37,578 bases of DNA, from positions 1 to 37,578 of the forward strand of contig CAYYNP010000062.1 of NCBI GenBank assembly GCA_964472545.1. The letters are read 5' to 3'. This document shows positions 1 through 8,680 of the stretch, one piece after another (position 1 is the stretch's first letter; each line of letters begins with the position of its first letter). The translations under genes were made by a program, and so were the position numbers. Below the pieces are notes generated by a model. The model searched no databases. It was not told the DNA's origin and saw nothing but the letters and a program-made list of their open reading frames with translations. Source of the DNA: CAYYNP01 sp964472545. Lineage in GTDB: Bacteria; Planctomycetota; Planctomycetia; Pirellulales; Thermoguttaceae.

Positions 1-95
1 GGGCCGGCAGCGAACGGAATCCTGCTCGCCCGGTTCGACTGCACGGCGAGCGAAGCCGGATCCACTGGCTCATCAAGGCATGGAGGCCTTAGGCC
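1..95 (+). other. Window edge: possible 3' end of an upstream gene
   Basis: Too short to identify. One forward frame (from base 3) is open to a TAG at 90-92, just before murE, and could be the tail of an upstream gene; in related clusters that would be a division transpeptidase (ftsI). Another frame is open from base 1 to a TGA at 127-129, inside murE. I cannot decide between them. The murE ribosome binding site GGAGG lies at 82-86. Confidence 0.25.
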
Positions 96-1589
96 ATGCA
101 AATCTGTCCCGACTTGGGACATCGTGTGAGTTTGCGCAAGTTGTTGCCCACGGCCGACTTCCTCGGCACGGGCGACATCTGCGTCGACGGCTGTACCTGC
201 GATTCCCGCCGGGTGAAGCCGGGCGACCTCTTTGCCGCACTGGCCGGAAGCCAAAGCGACGGCCACGACTTCGTGGCCGAAGCCGTCCGGCAGGGGTGTG
301 CCGCCGTGCTCAGCGAACGTCCGATTTCGGGACTGCCGGTGCCCCATTGCGTGGTGACCGACTCTCGAGAGGCCTACGGGCGGGTCTGCCAGGCGCTGGC
401 CGGAAACCCCAGTCATCGTTTGAAGTTGGTCGGAGTCACGGGCACCAATGGCAAGACGACCACGAGTTGCCTGATCGCCGGCGTGTTGGCCAAGGCGGGG
501 CATCGCGTGGGACTATTGGGTACGTTGGGGTATTTCGACGGCGAGGACGCCGATGAGGCGGCGATGACCACACCGCCGGCCGGTCGACTGGCCGCCTATT
601 TGGGCCGGATGGTCCGCAACGGCTGCTCACATGCCGTGATGGAAGTCTCCAGTCACGCCCTGGACCAGTCGCGCGTGGCCGGGGTCCGCTTCGACGCTGC
701 CTGTGTGACCAACGTTACCCGCGATCACCTCGACTACCACGCCACGATCCGCGACTACCGGATGGCCAAGTCGAAGCTCTTCGATCACCTCGCCGGCGAG
801 GGTTTCGCGGTAATCAACGCCGACGACCCGACTTCGGCCGGTTACCTCCGCCGGATCGACGGCCCCGTGTTGACCGTTGGGATCCGCTCGGTTGCCGAGA
901 TCACGGCCACGCCCATTGAGCAACACCGCAGCGAACAGACGTTCCTGCTGACCGCCGGCAGCGAAACGGTGCCGGTGCGAACGCAGATGATCGGCACGCA
1001 TCATATCTACAACTGCCTGGTAGCGGCGGCCGTGGGGCTGACTTACGGCGTCGACCTGATGACCGTCGCTCGAGGGCTCGAGGCGGCCGGCCACGTGCCG
1101 GGACGATTGGAACGCATCGAATGCGGGCAGCCGTTTGGAGTCTTCGTCGACTACGCCCACACCCCCGACGCTTTGGCGGGCTCGCTGCAAACACTTCGGG
1201 AAGTGACCCCCGGCCGTCTGATTTGCGTGTTTGGAGCCGGCGGCGACCGCGACCGGGAAAAGCGGCCACTGATGGGCCGTGCGGTCGAGCGTGAGGCCGA
1301 CCTGGCGGTCATCACTTCCGACAACCCCCGCTGGGAAGATCCCCGGCAGATTATCGACGAGGTCCTCACCGGGTTCGACCACCCGCAGCAGGCCGAAGTG
1401 ATCGTCGACCGAACCGACGCGATACGCCTGGCCCTGGCCGGAGCCGAGCCGGGCGACTGTGTGTTGATCGCCGGCAAGGGACACGAAACCTATCAAATCA
1501 TCGAAGACCGGCAAATCCCCCTGGACGATTGCCAAATCGCCAATGACTGGCTCCACCAAGTCCGCCCCTATTCGGAAGTTAGCAGTTGA
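96..1589 (+). CDS. murE: UDP-MurNAc-tripeptide synthetase (MurE), meso-diaminopimelate-adding
   Basis: Cytoplasmic ATP-dependent ligase adding the third residue to UDP-MurNAc-L-Ala-D-Glu in peptidoglycan synthesis. The 497-residue product has the full Mur ligase layout: an N-terminal UDP-sugar domain, a central ATPase domain with the P-loop GTNGKTT near residues 115-121, and a C-terminal domain. The motif DNPR at residues 409-412 is the signature of enzymes that add meso-diaminopimelate rather than lysine, so the wall is probably DAP-type. GKGHETYQ, also typical of MurE, follows near residue 460. The ATG at 96 is preceded by GGAGG at 82-86 with good spacing. The stop overlaps the murF start, so the two are translationally coupled. 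Length is normal for the family. Confidence 0.97.
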   Translation: MQICPDLGHRVSLRKLLPTADFLGTGDICVDGCTCDSRRVKPGDLFAALAGSQSDGHDFVAEAVRQGCAAVLSERPISGLPVPHCVVTDSREAYGRVCQALAGNPSHRLKLVGVTGTNGKTTTSCLIAGVLAKAGHRVGLLGTLGYFDGEDADEAAMTTPPAGRLAAYLGRMVRNGCSHAVMEVSSHALDQSRVAGVRFDAACVTNVTRDHLDYHATIRDYRMAKSKLFDHLAGEGFAVINADDPTSAGYLRRIDGPVLTVGIRSVAEITATPIEQHRSEQTFLLTAGSETVPVRTQMIGTHHIYNCLVAAAVGLTYGVDLMTVARGLEAAGHVPGRLERIECGQPFGVFVDYAHTPDALAGSLQTLREVTPGRLICVFGAGGDRDREKRPLMGRAVEREADLAVITSDNPRWEDPRQIIDEVLTGFDHPQQAEVIVDRTDAIRLALAGAEPGDCVLIAGKGHETYQIIEDRQIPLDDCQIANDWLHQVRPYSEVSS

Positions 1590-3016
1590 ACACCCTTCTT
1601 GACCTCGCCGAAACCGTTGGCGGCCGCCTGATGCCCGAGGGCATTGCGCGCGACGCCGGCAGCATACTGCTCGGCCGCGGCGTGGTCGACAGCCGGCAGG
1701 TCGAACGGGGCGACGTCTTCTGGGCACTACGAGGCTCCCGGCGAGACGGGGCCCATTTCGTCGGGGCGGCCTTTGGGCGCGGCGCCGCCGGAGTGGTCAC
1801 CTCGGCGGAGTGCGAATTGCCCGCCGGGCATTGGGCCATTGTGTTGGACGACACGCAGCAGGCGCTTTGGCAATGGGCCCGCTGGAAACGGCGCCAGTTT
1901 ACCGGAACCGCGATCGCGGTGACCGGCAGCGTCGGCAAGACCACGACCCGGCAGATGATCGACACCGTGTTGCGGTCGCGTCTGCGGGGAACGGCTAGCC
2001 CGCGAAACTACAACAATCACGTGGGCCTGCCGTTGAGCATGCAGGCGATCGAGACACACCACGACTACGCCGTGCTGGAACTGGGCGCCAGCCGTCAGGG
2101 AGAAATTGCGAAGCTGGCCGAATTGTGCATGCCGAAGGTCGGAGTGATCACGCGATTGGGCGACGCCCACCTCGACGGCTTCGGCAGCCGCCGAGGAATT
2201 GCCGAGGCCAAGGCAGAGCTGTTGCGAGCACTTCCATCGGCGGGCCACGCCGTACTTTGCGACGATCCGTGGCTTCGCGACGTAGCCGGCCAATGTCCGG
2301 CGGCGATTACCTGGGTCGGCGACGATAGTGCTTGTGACTTCCGTGCAACCGACGTGTTTAGCGGCTCCGGGCGACTGAACTTCAGCGTCGAGATCGGTGG
2401 CGGATGCCCGTTGCGGCCGGACGGCGAGGCAAACGGCTGCCGATTCTCGGTGCCCGTTTGGGGACGTCACCACCTGACGTCGGCACTGGCGGCGATCGCC
2501 GTGGGACGGCTGATGGGCCTCGGTTTCAACGAAATGGCGGCCGCCTTGGCGAATTACCGGCCCGTGCCGTTGCGGTGCGAGGTGCTCGACGTTCGCGGCG
2601 CCACGATTATCAACGATACATACAACGCCAACCCCACCTCGATGCGGGCGGCACTACGGCTGCTCCGTGAGGTCGACGTCGACGGACGCCGCATCGTGGT
2701 CGTCGGCGACATGGCCGAACTGGGCGATCGAGCCGTTTCGCTGCACCGAGAGTTGGGCAAGGAAACGGTCAGGCTGGCAAACGCCGAAATGTTGATTGCC
2801 TGCGGCGATCACGCCCGCGACGTCGTCGCCGGGGCGCGAGATGCCGGCCTGCCGCGGAAGCGGGCGGTCCCCTGCAAGACGGTCGAGGAGGCCCTGCCGT
2901 ATCTCGGCCAAACGATCCTGCCCGGTGACGTCGTGCTGGTCAAGGGATCGCGAATGATGGGCATGGAACGCGTGGTCGAAGCATTGCAGCGCCATCCCCG
3001 CCGCCGCAGTGCCTGA
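1586..3016 (+). CDS. murF: UDP-MurNAc-tripeptide--D-Ala-D-Ala ligase (MurF)
   Basis: Cytoplasmic ligase that adds the D-Ala-D-Ala dipeptide to complete the UDP-MurNAc-pentapeptide, the substrate of MraY. The 476-residue product carries the P-loop TGSVGKTTT (residues 113-121), the conserved NNHVGLP segment, an ELGASRQGEI block, NDTYNANP and VVGDMAELG in the C-terminal half, and VLVKGSR near the end, all characteristic of MurF. The start is a TTG at 1586-1588 that shares bases with the murE stop (TTGA overlap), implying translational coupling. After the stop comes a gap of 246 bp before mraY holding several predicted hairpins, so the run of Mur genes is interrupted here. Confidence 0.96.
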   Translation: MNTLLDLAETVGGRLMPEGIARDAGSILLGRGVVDSRQVERGDVFWALRGSRRDGAHFVGAAFGRGAAGVVTSAECELPAGHWAIVLDDTQQALWQWARWKRRQFTGTAIAVTGSVGKTTTRQMIDTVLRSRLRGTASPRNYNNHVGLPLSMQAIETHHDYAVLELGASRQGEIAKLAELCMPKVGVITRLGDAHLDGFGSRRGIAEAKAELLRALPSAGHAVLCDDPWLRDVAGQCPAAITWVGDDSACDFRATDVFSGSGRLNFSVEIGGGCPLRPDGEANGCRFSVPVWGRHHLTSALAAIAVGRLMGLGFNEMAAALANYRPVPLRCEVLDVRGATIINDTYNANPTSMRAALRLLREVDVDGRRIVVVGDMAELGDRAVSLHRELGKETVRLANAEMLIACGDHARDVVAGARDAGLPRKRAVPCKTVEEALPYLGQTILPGDVVLVKGSRMMGMERVVEALQRHPRRRSA

Positions 3017-3062
3017 ATCGAGACCCCCAACGAGGACAGCCACCACCGAACACAACGAACTA

Positions 3063-3244
3063 ATCAGAGGCCCCATCGTTTGCGTCGAGTTTGCGGGAAC
3101 ACGACGCTACCCTCCCCTCCTTGGGTAGGAGCAACCTGATCGCCGGATCCAGCGGTAACTGGGTCGACCGCTCCGGCGAGTGCTTCGCGATGGAGCCTTA
3201 GACTGAGCGCCGGGGCGGCGCACCTGCGCCGTCCCGGTTGCTCA
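3063..3244 (+). promoter_or_regulatory. Candidate structured RNA leader of mraY
   Basis: The murF-mraY gap contains a chain of complementary segments. ATCAG (3063-3067) can pair with CTGAT (3136-3140), enclosing two hairpins: GCGTCG/CGACGC (3082-3087 with 3102-3107, plus an inner GTT/AAC) and TACCC/GGGTA (3108-3112 with 3123-3127). Next is a bulged stem, CGCCGG (3141-3146) with CCGGCG (3173-3178) and AGCGGT (3151-3156) with ACCGCT (3167-3172). Last is a long hairpin, 3204-3222 with 3225-3244, of 12 GC-rich pairs around an ACCT loop, then an internal loop and TGAGC/GCTCA. It ends 18 nt before the mraY ATG and has no U-tract, so it is not a standard terminator. Function is inference; GC-rich DNA folds easily by chance. 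Confidence 0.45.
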
Positions 3245-3262
3245 GGGATACATTCTAGCAGC

Positions 3263-4450
3263 ATGCTCCTCTGGTTTCTGGATCTTCTGGCCGACACCTG
3301 GCCCGACGCCGCGGTGGCGGCGTGGGGGAAGATCACCTTCCGGGCGGCCCTGGCGGCAATCGCCGGGTTTCTCGTCGCCGTGCTCTTCGGGCGGAAGTGG
3401 ATCGGCTGGCTCAAAGTGCGCTTCCGCGAGCCGATCAAGAGCGATTCACCGGAGGTCTGCCGGTTGCATCGCGACAAACAGTCTACGCCCACGATGGGCG
3501 GATTGTTCATCGTGGCCGGACTGCTCGGCGGGATGATTCTCTTTGGAGATCTGGCGAATCGCCATCTGCAACTGGCCTTGCTGGTCGCCACCGGGTTGGC
3601 GGCCGTCGGTGCGGTCGACGATCTGGTCAAGCTTCGCGGTACGGCCAACGGCATCTCGGCGCGATGGAAACTCGCCGGGCAACTCGCCGTGGCGCTCGTG
3701 GCTGCCGTGTTGTTGTATCAACATCACCTGCATCTGGCCGACGGGCTCGCGCTGCGGTTGCCGCTTTGCGATGCGAGTTGGTCGCTTGGCCTATGGTTCA
3801 TCCCGTTGGCGGTGATCGTCATCGTGGGATCGTCCAACGCCGTGAACCTCACCGACGGGCTGGACGGGCTGGCGGGCGGGTGTCTGATCTTCGCGGTCGC
3901 CGCGATGACCGTAACGGCCTATGCCGTGGGGCATGCCGAATTGGCGGCGTATTTGGGGCTGCCGCGGATTCCCGGGGCCGGCGAACTGACGATCTTGGCC
4001 GGCGGAATGATCGGCGGCGTGTTGGGATTCCTCTGGTACAACTGCCATCCGGCCGAGGTCTTCATGGGCGATACGGGGGCGCTGCCGCTAGGGGGGCTGT
4101 TGGGTCTGCTGGCTGTGGCCACGCGTCAGGAACTGCTGTTGCTGATTGTCGGCGGCGTCTTCGTGGCCGAGGCCCTGAGTGTGATCCTGCAAGTCGGCTC
4201 GTACAAGCTCCGCCGCCGGCGCGTGTTTCGCTGCGCACCGTTGCACCACCATTTCCAGTTCCTCGGCTGGTCGGAGACCAAGATCGTGGTCCGCTTCTGG
4301 ATCGCTTCGGCCGTTTGCGCCCTGCTGGGGGTCGCCACGCTGAAGTTCAGCGTCAACGACGACGCGCCACCGTCCGGTGCGAGCGACCGGGTGGCGATCT
4401 CCCAAACGGTCGCTTCACGCACTCCAATGCCCGGTGTCCACGATGATTGA
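3263..4450 (+). CDS. mraY: Phospho-N-acetylmuramoyl-pentapeptide transferase (MraY)
   Basis: Integral membrane enzyme that transfers phospho-MurNAc-pentapeptide from UDP to undecaprenyl phosphate, giving lipid I. The 395-residue product (E. coli about 360) is highly hydrophobic with about ten membrane spans. It shows the family signatures: STPTMGG near residue 75, NAVNLTDGLDGLAGG near 192-206 with the catalytic aspartates, FMGDTGALPLGG near 267-278 and APLHHHFQ near 325-332. No good Shine-Dalgarno precedes the ATG; AGGG at 3244-3247 is rather far away and touches the base of the leader hairpin, so translation may be modulated. The 3' end overlaps the chosen murG start by 8 nt. Unlike E. coli, murD and ftsW do not follow. 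Confidence 0.96.
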   Translation: MLLWFLDLLADTWPDAAVAAWGKITFRAALAAIAGFLVAVLFGRKWIGWLKVRFREPIKSDSPEVCRLHRDKQSTPTMGGLFIVAGLLGGMILFGDLANRHLQLALLVATGLAAVGAVDDLVKLRGTANGISARWKLAGQLAVALVAAVLLYQHHLHLADGLALRLPLCDASWSLGLWFIPLAVIVIVGSSNAVNLTDGLDGLAGGCLIFAVAAMTVTAYAVGHAELAAYLGLPRIPGAGELTILAGGMIGGVLGFLWYNCHPAEVFMGDTGALPLGGLLGLLAVATRQELLLLIVGGVFVAEALSVILQVGSYKLRRRRVFRCAPLHHHFQFLGWSETKIVVRFWIASAVCALLGVATLKFSVNDDAPPSGASDRVAISQTVASRTPMPGVHDD

Positions 4451-5678
4451 TGACTTGATGCACGTCGTATTCGCCGGCGGGGGAACCGGCGGCCACCTCT
4501 TTCCCGGGCTGGCGGTCGCCGAGCAACTCGTTGACGACGACCCGCGAATCCGCGTCACGTTTGCAGGAAGCGGCAAGGAGTTTGAACGCCGGCACGTAGC
4601 TGCCGCCGGGTTCGAGTATCTGGGCCTGCGATGCCGGCCTGCGCCGCGGCGCGTTCGCGACGCGTTTCCCTTCGTTTCCGACAGCGTGGCCGGTTATCGT
4701 GCGGCGGGGCGTTTCCTGCGGGATGGGAACGTCTCAGCGGTCGTCGGCCTGGGCGGCTACGCCAGTGTGCCGATGGCTCGGGCGGCCGTGCGACGTGGCG
4801 TGGCGCTGGTTCTGCTGGAACAGAACGCCGTACCGGGACGTGCCACGCGATGGCTCGCCGGCTCGGCCACGGCGATCTGTCTCGCTATGGGGCAAGCCCG
4901 GGCCCATTTGCGTTGCGGCTGTCCGGTGCGGGTGACGGGTAATCCGATCCGTGGAGGTCTTACGCTGGAACGAAGCGGCGGACTTCGCTTTCCCAATCTT
5001 CAACAGCGCGAGGTCTCGTTTGGCGGGGCGCGGAAGAGTACCGTTCGTCCCCAATCGACACGATCGTCCGACTCTATTGCACGCACGCGGCGATCCGCGC
5101 GGCAATTGGTCGTTCTCGGCGGCAGCGGCGGTGCCCACCAGATCAACCAGAGCGTGCCGAGGGCGCTGGCGAAACTGCAACCGCAACTCAAAGGTTGGAG
5201 TATTCTCCATCAATCGGGGCCGCACGACGCGGAATCGACCGGCGCGCTGTATCGTTCGCTCGACCTGGGTGCCACGGTCACGCCGTTCATCACCGACGTT
5301 CCGGGCGTGCTGGCAGCCTGCGATCTGGCCGTGAGCCGGGCCGGCGGAACCACGTTGGCCGAGCTGGCCGCCTCCGGCGTGCCGGCCGTCTTGATCCCCT
5401 ATCCGCACGCCGCAGACGACCATCAACGCAAGAACGCCATAACCTACGCCGACGCGGGCGGCGCCATTGCGGTTGACGGCCGAGAGTCGGGCGGATCGCT
5501 GGCAGGCCGCCTGGCGGCCAGGATAGCCGATCTCGCCGTCGATCCCCAACGGCTTCGACGCATGTCCGCGGCGATGTGTCGCGTTGCCCGTCCCCACGCC
5601 GCGGCAGAGGTCGCGGAGGTGGTGCTGCGAACGGTCAGTCGAGCGGCCCGCGGCGCCGCCGCGCCGGTTGCCGCCTAG
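4443..5678 (+). CDS. murG: UDP-GlcNAc:lipid I N-acetylglucosaminyltransferase (MurG)
   Basis: Peripheral membrane GT-B glycosyltransferase turning lipid I into lipid II on the inner membrane face. The N-terminal domain begins with the glycine-rich loop FAGGGTGGHLFPG (residues 10-22). The C-terminal nucleotide-binding half has LVVLGGSGGAHQINQ and SRAGGTTLAELAASGVPAV, both MurG hallmarks, then PYPHAADDHQ. I place the start at ATG 4443, overlapping the mraY stop; ATG 4458 is equally possible and gives the usual MHVVFAGG start. An in-frame extension to 4377 runs inside mraY and looks non-coding. The linker between GNPIR and the C-terminal domain is about 51 residues, against roughly 20 in E. coli, and is rich in Arg and Ser. 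Confidence 0.95.
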   Translation: MIDDLMHVVFAGGGTGGHLFPGLAVAEQLVDDDPRIRVTFAGSGKEFERRHVAAAGFEYLGLRCRPAPRRVRDAFPFVSDSVAGYRAAGRFLRDGNVSAVVGLGGYASVPMARAAVRRGVALVLLEQNAVPGRATRWLAGSATAICLAMGQARAHLRCGCPVRVTGNPIRGGLTLERSGGLRFPNLQQREVSFGGARKSTVRPQSTRSSDSIARTRRSARQLVVLGGSGGAHQINQSVPRALAKLQPQLKGWSILHQSGPHDAESTGALYRSLDLGATVTPFITDVPGVLAACDLAVSRAGGTTLAELAASGVPAVLIPYPHAADDHQRKNAITYADAGGAIAVDGRESGGSLAGRLAARIADLAVDPQRLRRMSAAMCRVARPHAAAEVAEVVLRTVSRAARGAAAPVAA

Positions 5679-5683
5679 AGCAC

Positions 5684-5827
5684 AAAGCCGCGACCGGTGG
5701 TCGCGCCGGTCCATGGGGGCGGTCCTTTCTTGACGCTCGGTATCGATCCGTCATGCGTCGCCATGCGGCACTCCCCAAGTGATTCAGTCGTACGGGGCTC
5801 ACGGGCGCGACCACCGGCCGCGGCTTT
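5684..5827. repeat. 144-bp element bounded by a 24-bp inverted repeat
   Basis: Bases 5684-5707 and 5804-5827 are reverse complements at 23 of 24 positions, separated by 96 bp. A shorter inverted pair, GACGC (5732-5736) and GCGTC (5755-5759), lies inside. The element starts 5 bp after the murG stop and ends 84 bp before cdsA. I see no clear target-site duplication. It could be a miniature inverted-repeat element or a long stem-loop acting as a transcription boundary between murG and cdsA. Confidence 0.75.
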
Positions 5828-5911
5828 CTGAATCGCACGGAACGTGATATCATACGGGTTTCGTCGCCCTGAGCGATACGAAGTCCTTCGACCTCGGACG
5901 AGAGCCCCCCT

Positions 5912-6823
5912 ATGCTTCGCTGGCGTCTACTGCTGGGAACGCTGCTGATCGGCGCGTTGGTCGGGCTCTGCTGGTTGGATCATCGGGCCGGGCTGCAATC
6001 TGCGGCTGCGCGGGGAGCGTGGCTATTGCCGGTGGCGATTCTCGTCACGGTGTTGGCCAGCGGGGAGGTCTTGCGCCTGGTCGGCACGGCCGGGATGCGC
6101 CCGTTGGCATGGGCCGTTCACGTAGGGAACCTGTTGATCCTGGCCACCAACTGGTTGCCAATGATCTGCATTCGCGGCGGCGATTCCTCCTCGGCCACGG
6201 CCGGCGGCCTCTGGCCGCTGTTTGCCCTGGTGTTCGGCCTGTTGTTGCTGTTCGTCGGCGAGATGCGCCGCTACGAAAAGCCCGGCGGGGTAACGGCCAA
6301 TTTGGCGTCCGGGGCGTTTGCGCTGGTCTACGTGGGAGGGCTGTTGAGTTTCGTAGTGCAATTGCGGATCGAGTGGGGTGTGGCCGCGCTGGCTTCGTTG
6401 GTGATCGTCACCAAGATGGGCGATACGGGCGCCTACACCATTGGCCGGTTGTTCGGGCGTCACAAGATGGCGCCCGTGCTGAGTCCCGGTAAGACGGTCG
6501 AAGGCGCGCTCGGGGCGGTTGCGTTCGCGTGTGCGGGAGCTTGTTTCGCCGGGTTGTGGCTTGTCCCGACGATGTGCGGCGAGACGTGGAACGTGGGGCC
6601 TTGGTGGGGATGGGTGCTCTTCGGCGCGGTGGTGGGGCTGGCCGGCCTGCTGGGTGATCTGGCCGAATCGCTGTTGAAGCGTGATGTCGGCTGCAAAGAT
6701 TCCAGCGAGTGGATGCCCGGCTTCGGCGGCGTGTTGGATATTCTCGATTCCATTCTCTTATCGGCCCCGATCGCTTGGCTGTTCTGGAAACTGGAGCTTC
6801 TCGGCTCGAAGATACCCTCATAA
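5912..6823 (+). CDS. cdsA: Phosphatidate cytidylyltransferase (CDP-diacylglycerol synthase)
   Basis: Integral membrane enzyme making CDP-diacylglycerol from phosphatidate and CTP, the branch point of phospholipid synthesis. The 303-residue product has multiple hydrophobic spans and a C-terminal signature, SLLKRDVGCKDSSEWMPGFG, followed by GVLDILDS (about residues 252-279). This matches the CDS signature with two local changes: Phe replaces the usual His of GHGG, and the final block is D-I-L-D instead of D-R-x-D. Similar variants are, as I recall, common in planctomycetes, so I expect an active enzyme. The mid-protein TKMGDTGAYTIGRLFGRHK segment also fits. It stands downstream of the inverted-repeat element and probably has its own promoter; I could not identify one with confidence. 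Confidence 0.93.
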   Translation: MLRWRLLLGTLLIGALVGLCWLDHRAGLQSAAARGAWLLPVAILVTVLASGEVLRLVGTAGMRPLAWAVHVGNLLILATNWLPMICIRGGDSSSATAGGLWPLFALVFGLLLLFVGEMRRYEKPGGVTANLASGAFALVYVGGLLSFVVQLRIEWGVAALASLVIVTKMGDTGAYTIGRLFGRHKMAPVLSPGKTVEGALGAVAFACAGACFAGLWLVPTMCGETWNVGPWWGWVLFGAVVGLAGLLGDLAESLLKRDVGCKDSSEWMPGFGGVLDILDSILLSAPIAWLFWKLELLGSKIPS

Positions 6824-7183
6824 CATGCTGTGCTCCATGGGGTTACATAACCAGCTGCACTCGAATCTCACGGCTTCGGACGCCCGATTGCACTTCAGGT
6901 GAGCCGTGTTGCACCCGCTCGCATGGACTGGCTTTGGCAGGGGCCATCCGGTGAGCATTTCTCTTGGCAGGGCGAAAAGAGCTACCGGTATTTGCTCTGG
7001 GAGATTATCATGGTATGGAATTGGAGATGAGGTTGATGCGGCGCGAGAGGAGGAGTCGTTTAGGACAGGAGGTTGGCGAGGCCGGTTCCCAGGGTAGCAA
7101 CCGGAACGGAAACACAACGGGACGGAATGAGGCATCGTGACTACGGCCCGACGGAGACCGTGGGCAGTCGAAGGGACAATGCG
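6824..7183. other. Gap of 360 bp without a convincing gene
   Basis: No frame here looks coding; the open frame that runs into the next gene from 7073 lacks recognisable protein character before 7184. A hairpin can form between CACGGCT (6869-6875) and AGCCGTG (6902-6908), and a small palindrome GGTT-ACAT-AACC sits at 6841-6852 just after the cdsA stop. Neither has a U-tract. The 3' part is purine-rich and probably forms the leader of the next gene. Confidence 0.5.
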
Positions 7184-7528
7184 ATGTCAATCAGTGTGAC
7201 GTGTCCCAACGGACACGAACTGAGCGTCAAAGACAGCTTCGCGGGTAAGGCGGGCCTGTGTCCGAAGTGCAAGGCACGGGTGCAGGTCCCCGAGCTTCCG
7301 CCGGGGGATCTGTCTGAAGACTCGATCATGGACATCCTCGGCCCCAGCGACGTGAATCCCGTTCCGCAGTATTCGGCCGCGGCAGACTCCGGATACAGTG
7401 GTCCGGCGGAGCACGACCCGAACGCGCCGCCAAAGAAGAGTTGTCACAAGTGCAACCGGGAGATTTCTGCCGCAATCCACATCTGCCCCTTCTGTCACAC
7501 GTATATTGCCGAATTGACCGATTTCTGA
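7184..7528 (+). CDS. Small protein with two zinc-ribbon-like motifs
   Basis: 114 residues starting at ATG 7184, preceded by AAGGGA at 7171-7176. The N-terminal motif has C7-PNGH and C26-PKC-29 around the phrase SFAGKAGLCPKCKARVQVP. An acidic, Ser/Pro-rich linker follows, then a second ribbon with C87-HKC-90 and C101-PFC-104. All cysteine pairs are intact, so metal binding is likely. The N-terminal motif is closely similar to that of the protein at 18393, where the first half is CPGC rather than CPNGH. No enzyme domain is present. A role as an adaptor or protein-interaction module is only a guess. An in-frame extension to 7073 was rejected as non-coding. The stop codon lies within a 16-bp tandem duplication. 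Confidence 0.8.
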   Translation: MSISVTCPNGHELSVKDSFAGKAGLCPKCKARVQVPELPPGDLSEDSIMDILGPSDVNPVPQYSAAADSGYSGPAEHDPNAPPKKSCHKCNREISAAIHICPFCHTYIAELTDF

Positions 7529-7552
7529 GTTCAGCGATTTCTGAGTTCAGCG
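7521..7552 (+). repeat. 16-bp tandem duplication over a stop codon
   Basis: ATTTCTGAGTTCAGCG occurs twice without mismatch at 7521-7536 and 7537-7552. The first copy contains the TGA stop (7526-7528) of the zinc-ribbon gene. Confidence 0.95.
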
Positions 7553-7629
7553 AACGTGTGTCCCGGAGGGGCAGATCCCAGTTTGCCCATATCGCGGCCC
7601 GTCTCGGCTAGCGGCGGCGGGGGCTGTCT

Positions 7630-7658
7630 TTGCAACGTAGAATCCCTTATGCTGTATT
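7630..7658 (+). promoter_or_regulatory. Weak candidate promoter for the phoH-pgpH-ybeY unit
   Basis: TTGCAA (7630-7635) and TGTATT (7653-7658) are 17 bp apart, each matching the sigma70 consensus at 4 of 6 positions. It lies 57 bp before the phoH-like start. Weak by sequence alone. Confidence 0.3.
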
Positions 7659-7715
7659 GCTGCTTCAGCTTTCTCACGCAGGGTAGCGCCGGTTGGGGCA
7701 TCCGCGCCGATCTTG

Positions 7716-8663
<948 letters not shown>

Positions 8664-8680
8664 GCGGCGCCTTGTCGACG

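Noticed and set aside
3107..3262. Leader hairpins as an intrinsic terminator after murF
   Set aside because: The last stem is strong, but no run of T follows, so a classical terminator is not supported.
5684..5827. Insertion sequence
   Set aside because: No transposase reading frame exists within it and no target duplication is visible; described only as an inverted-repeat element.
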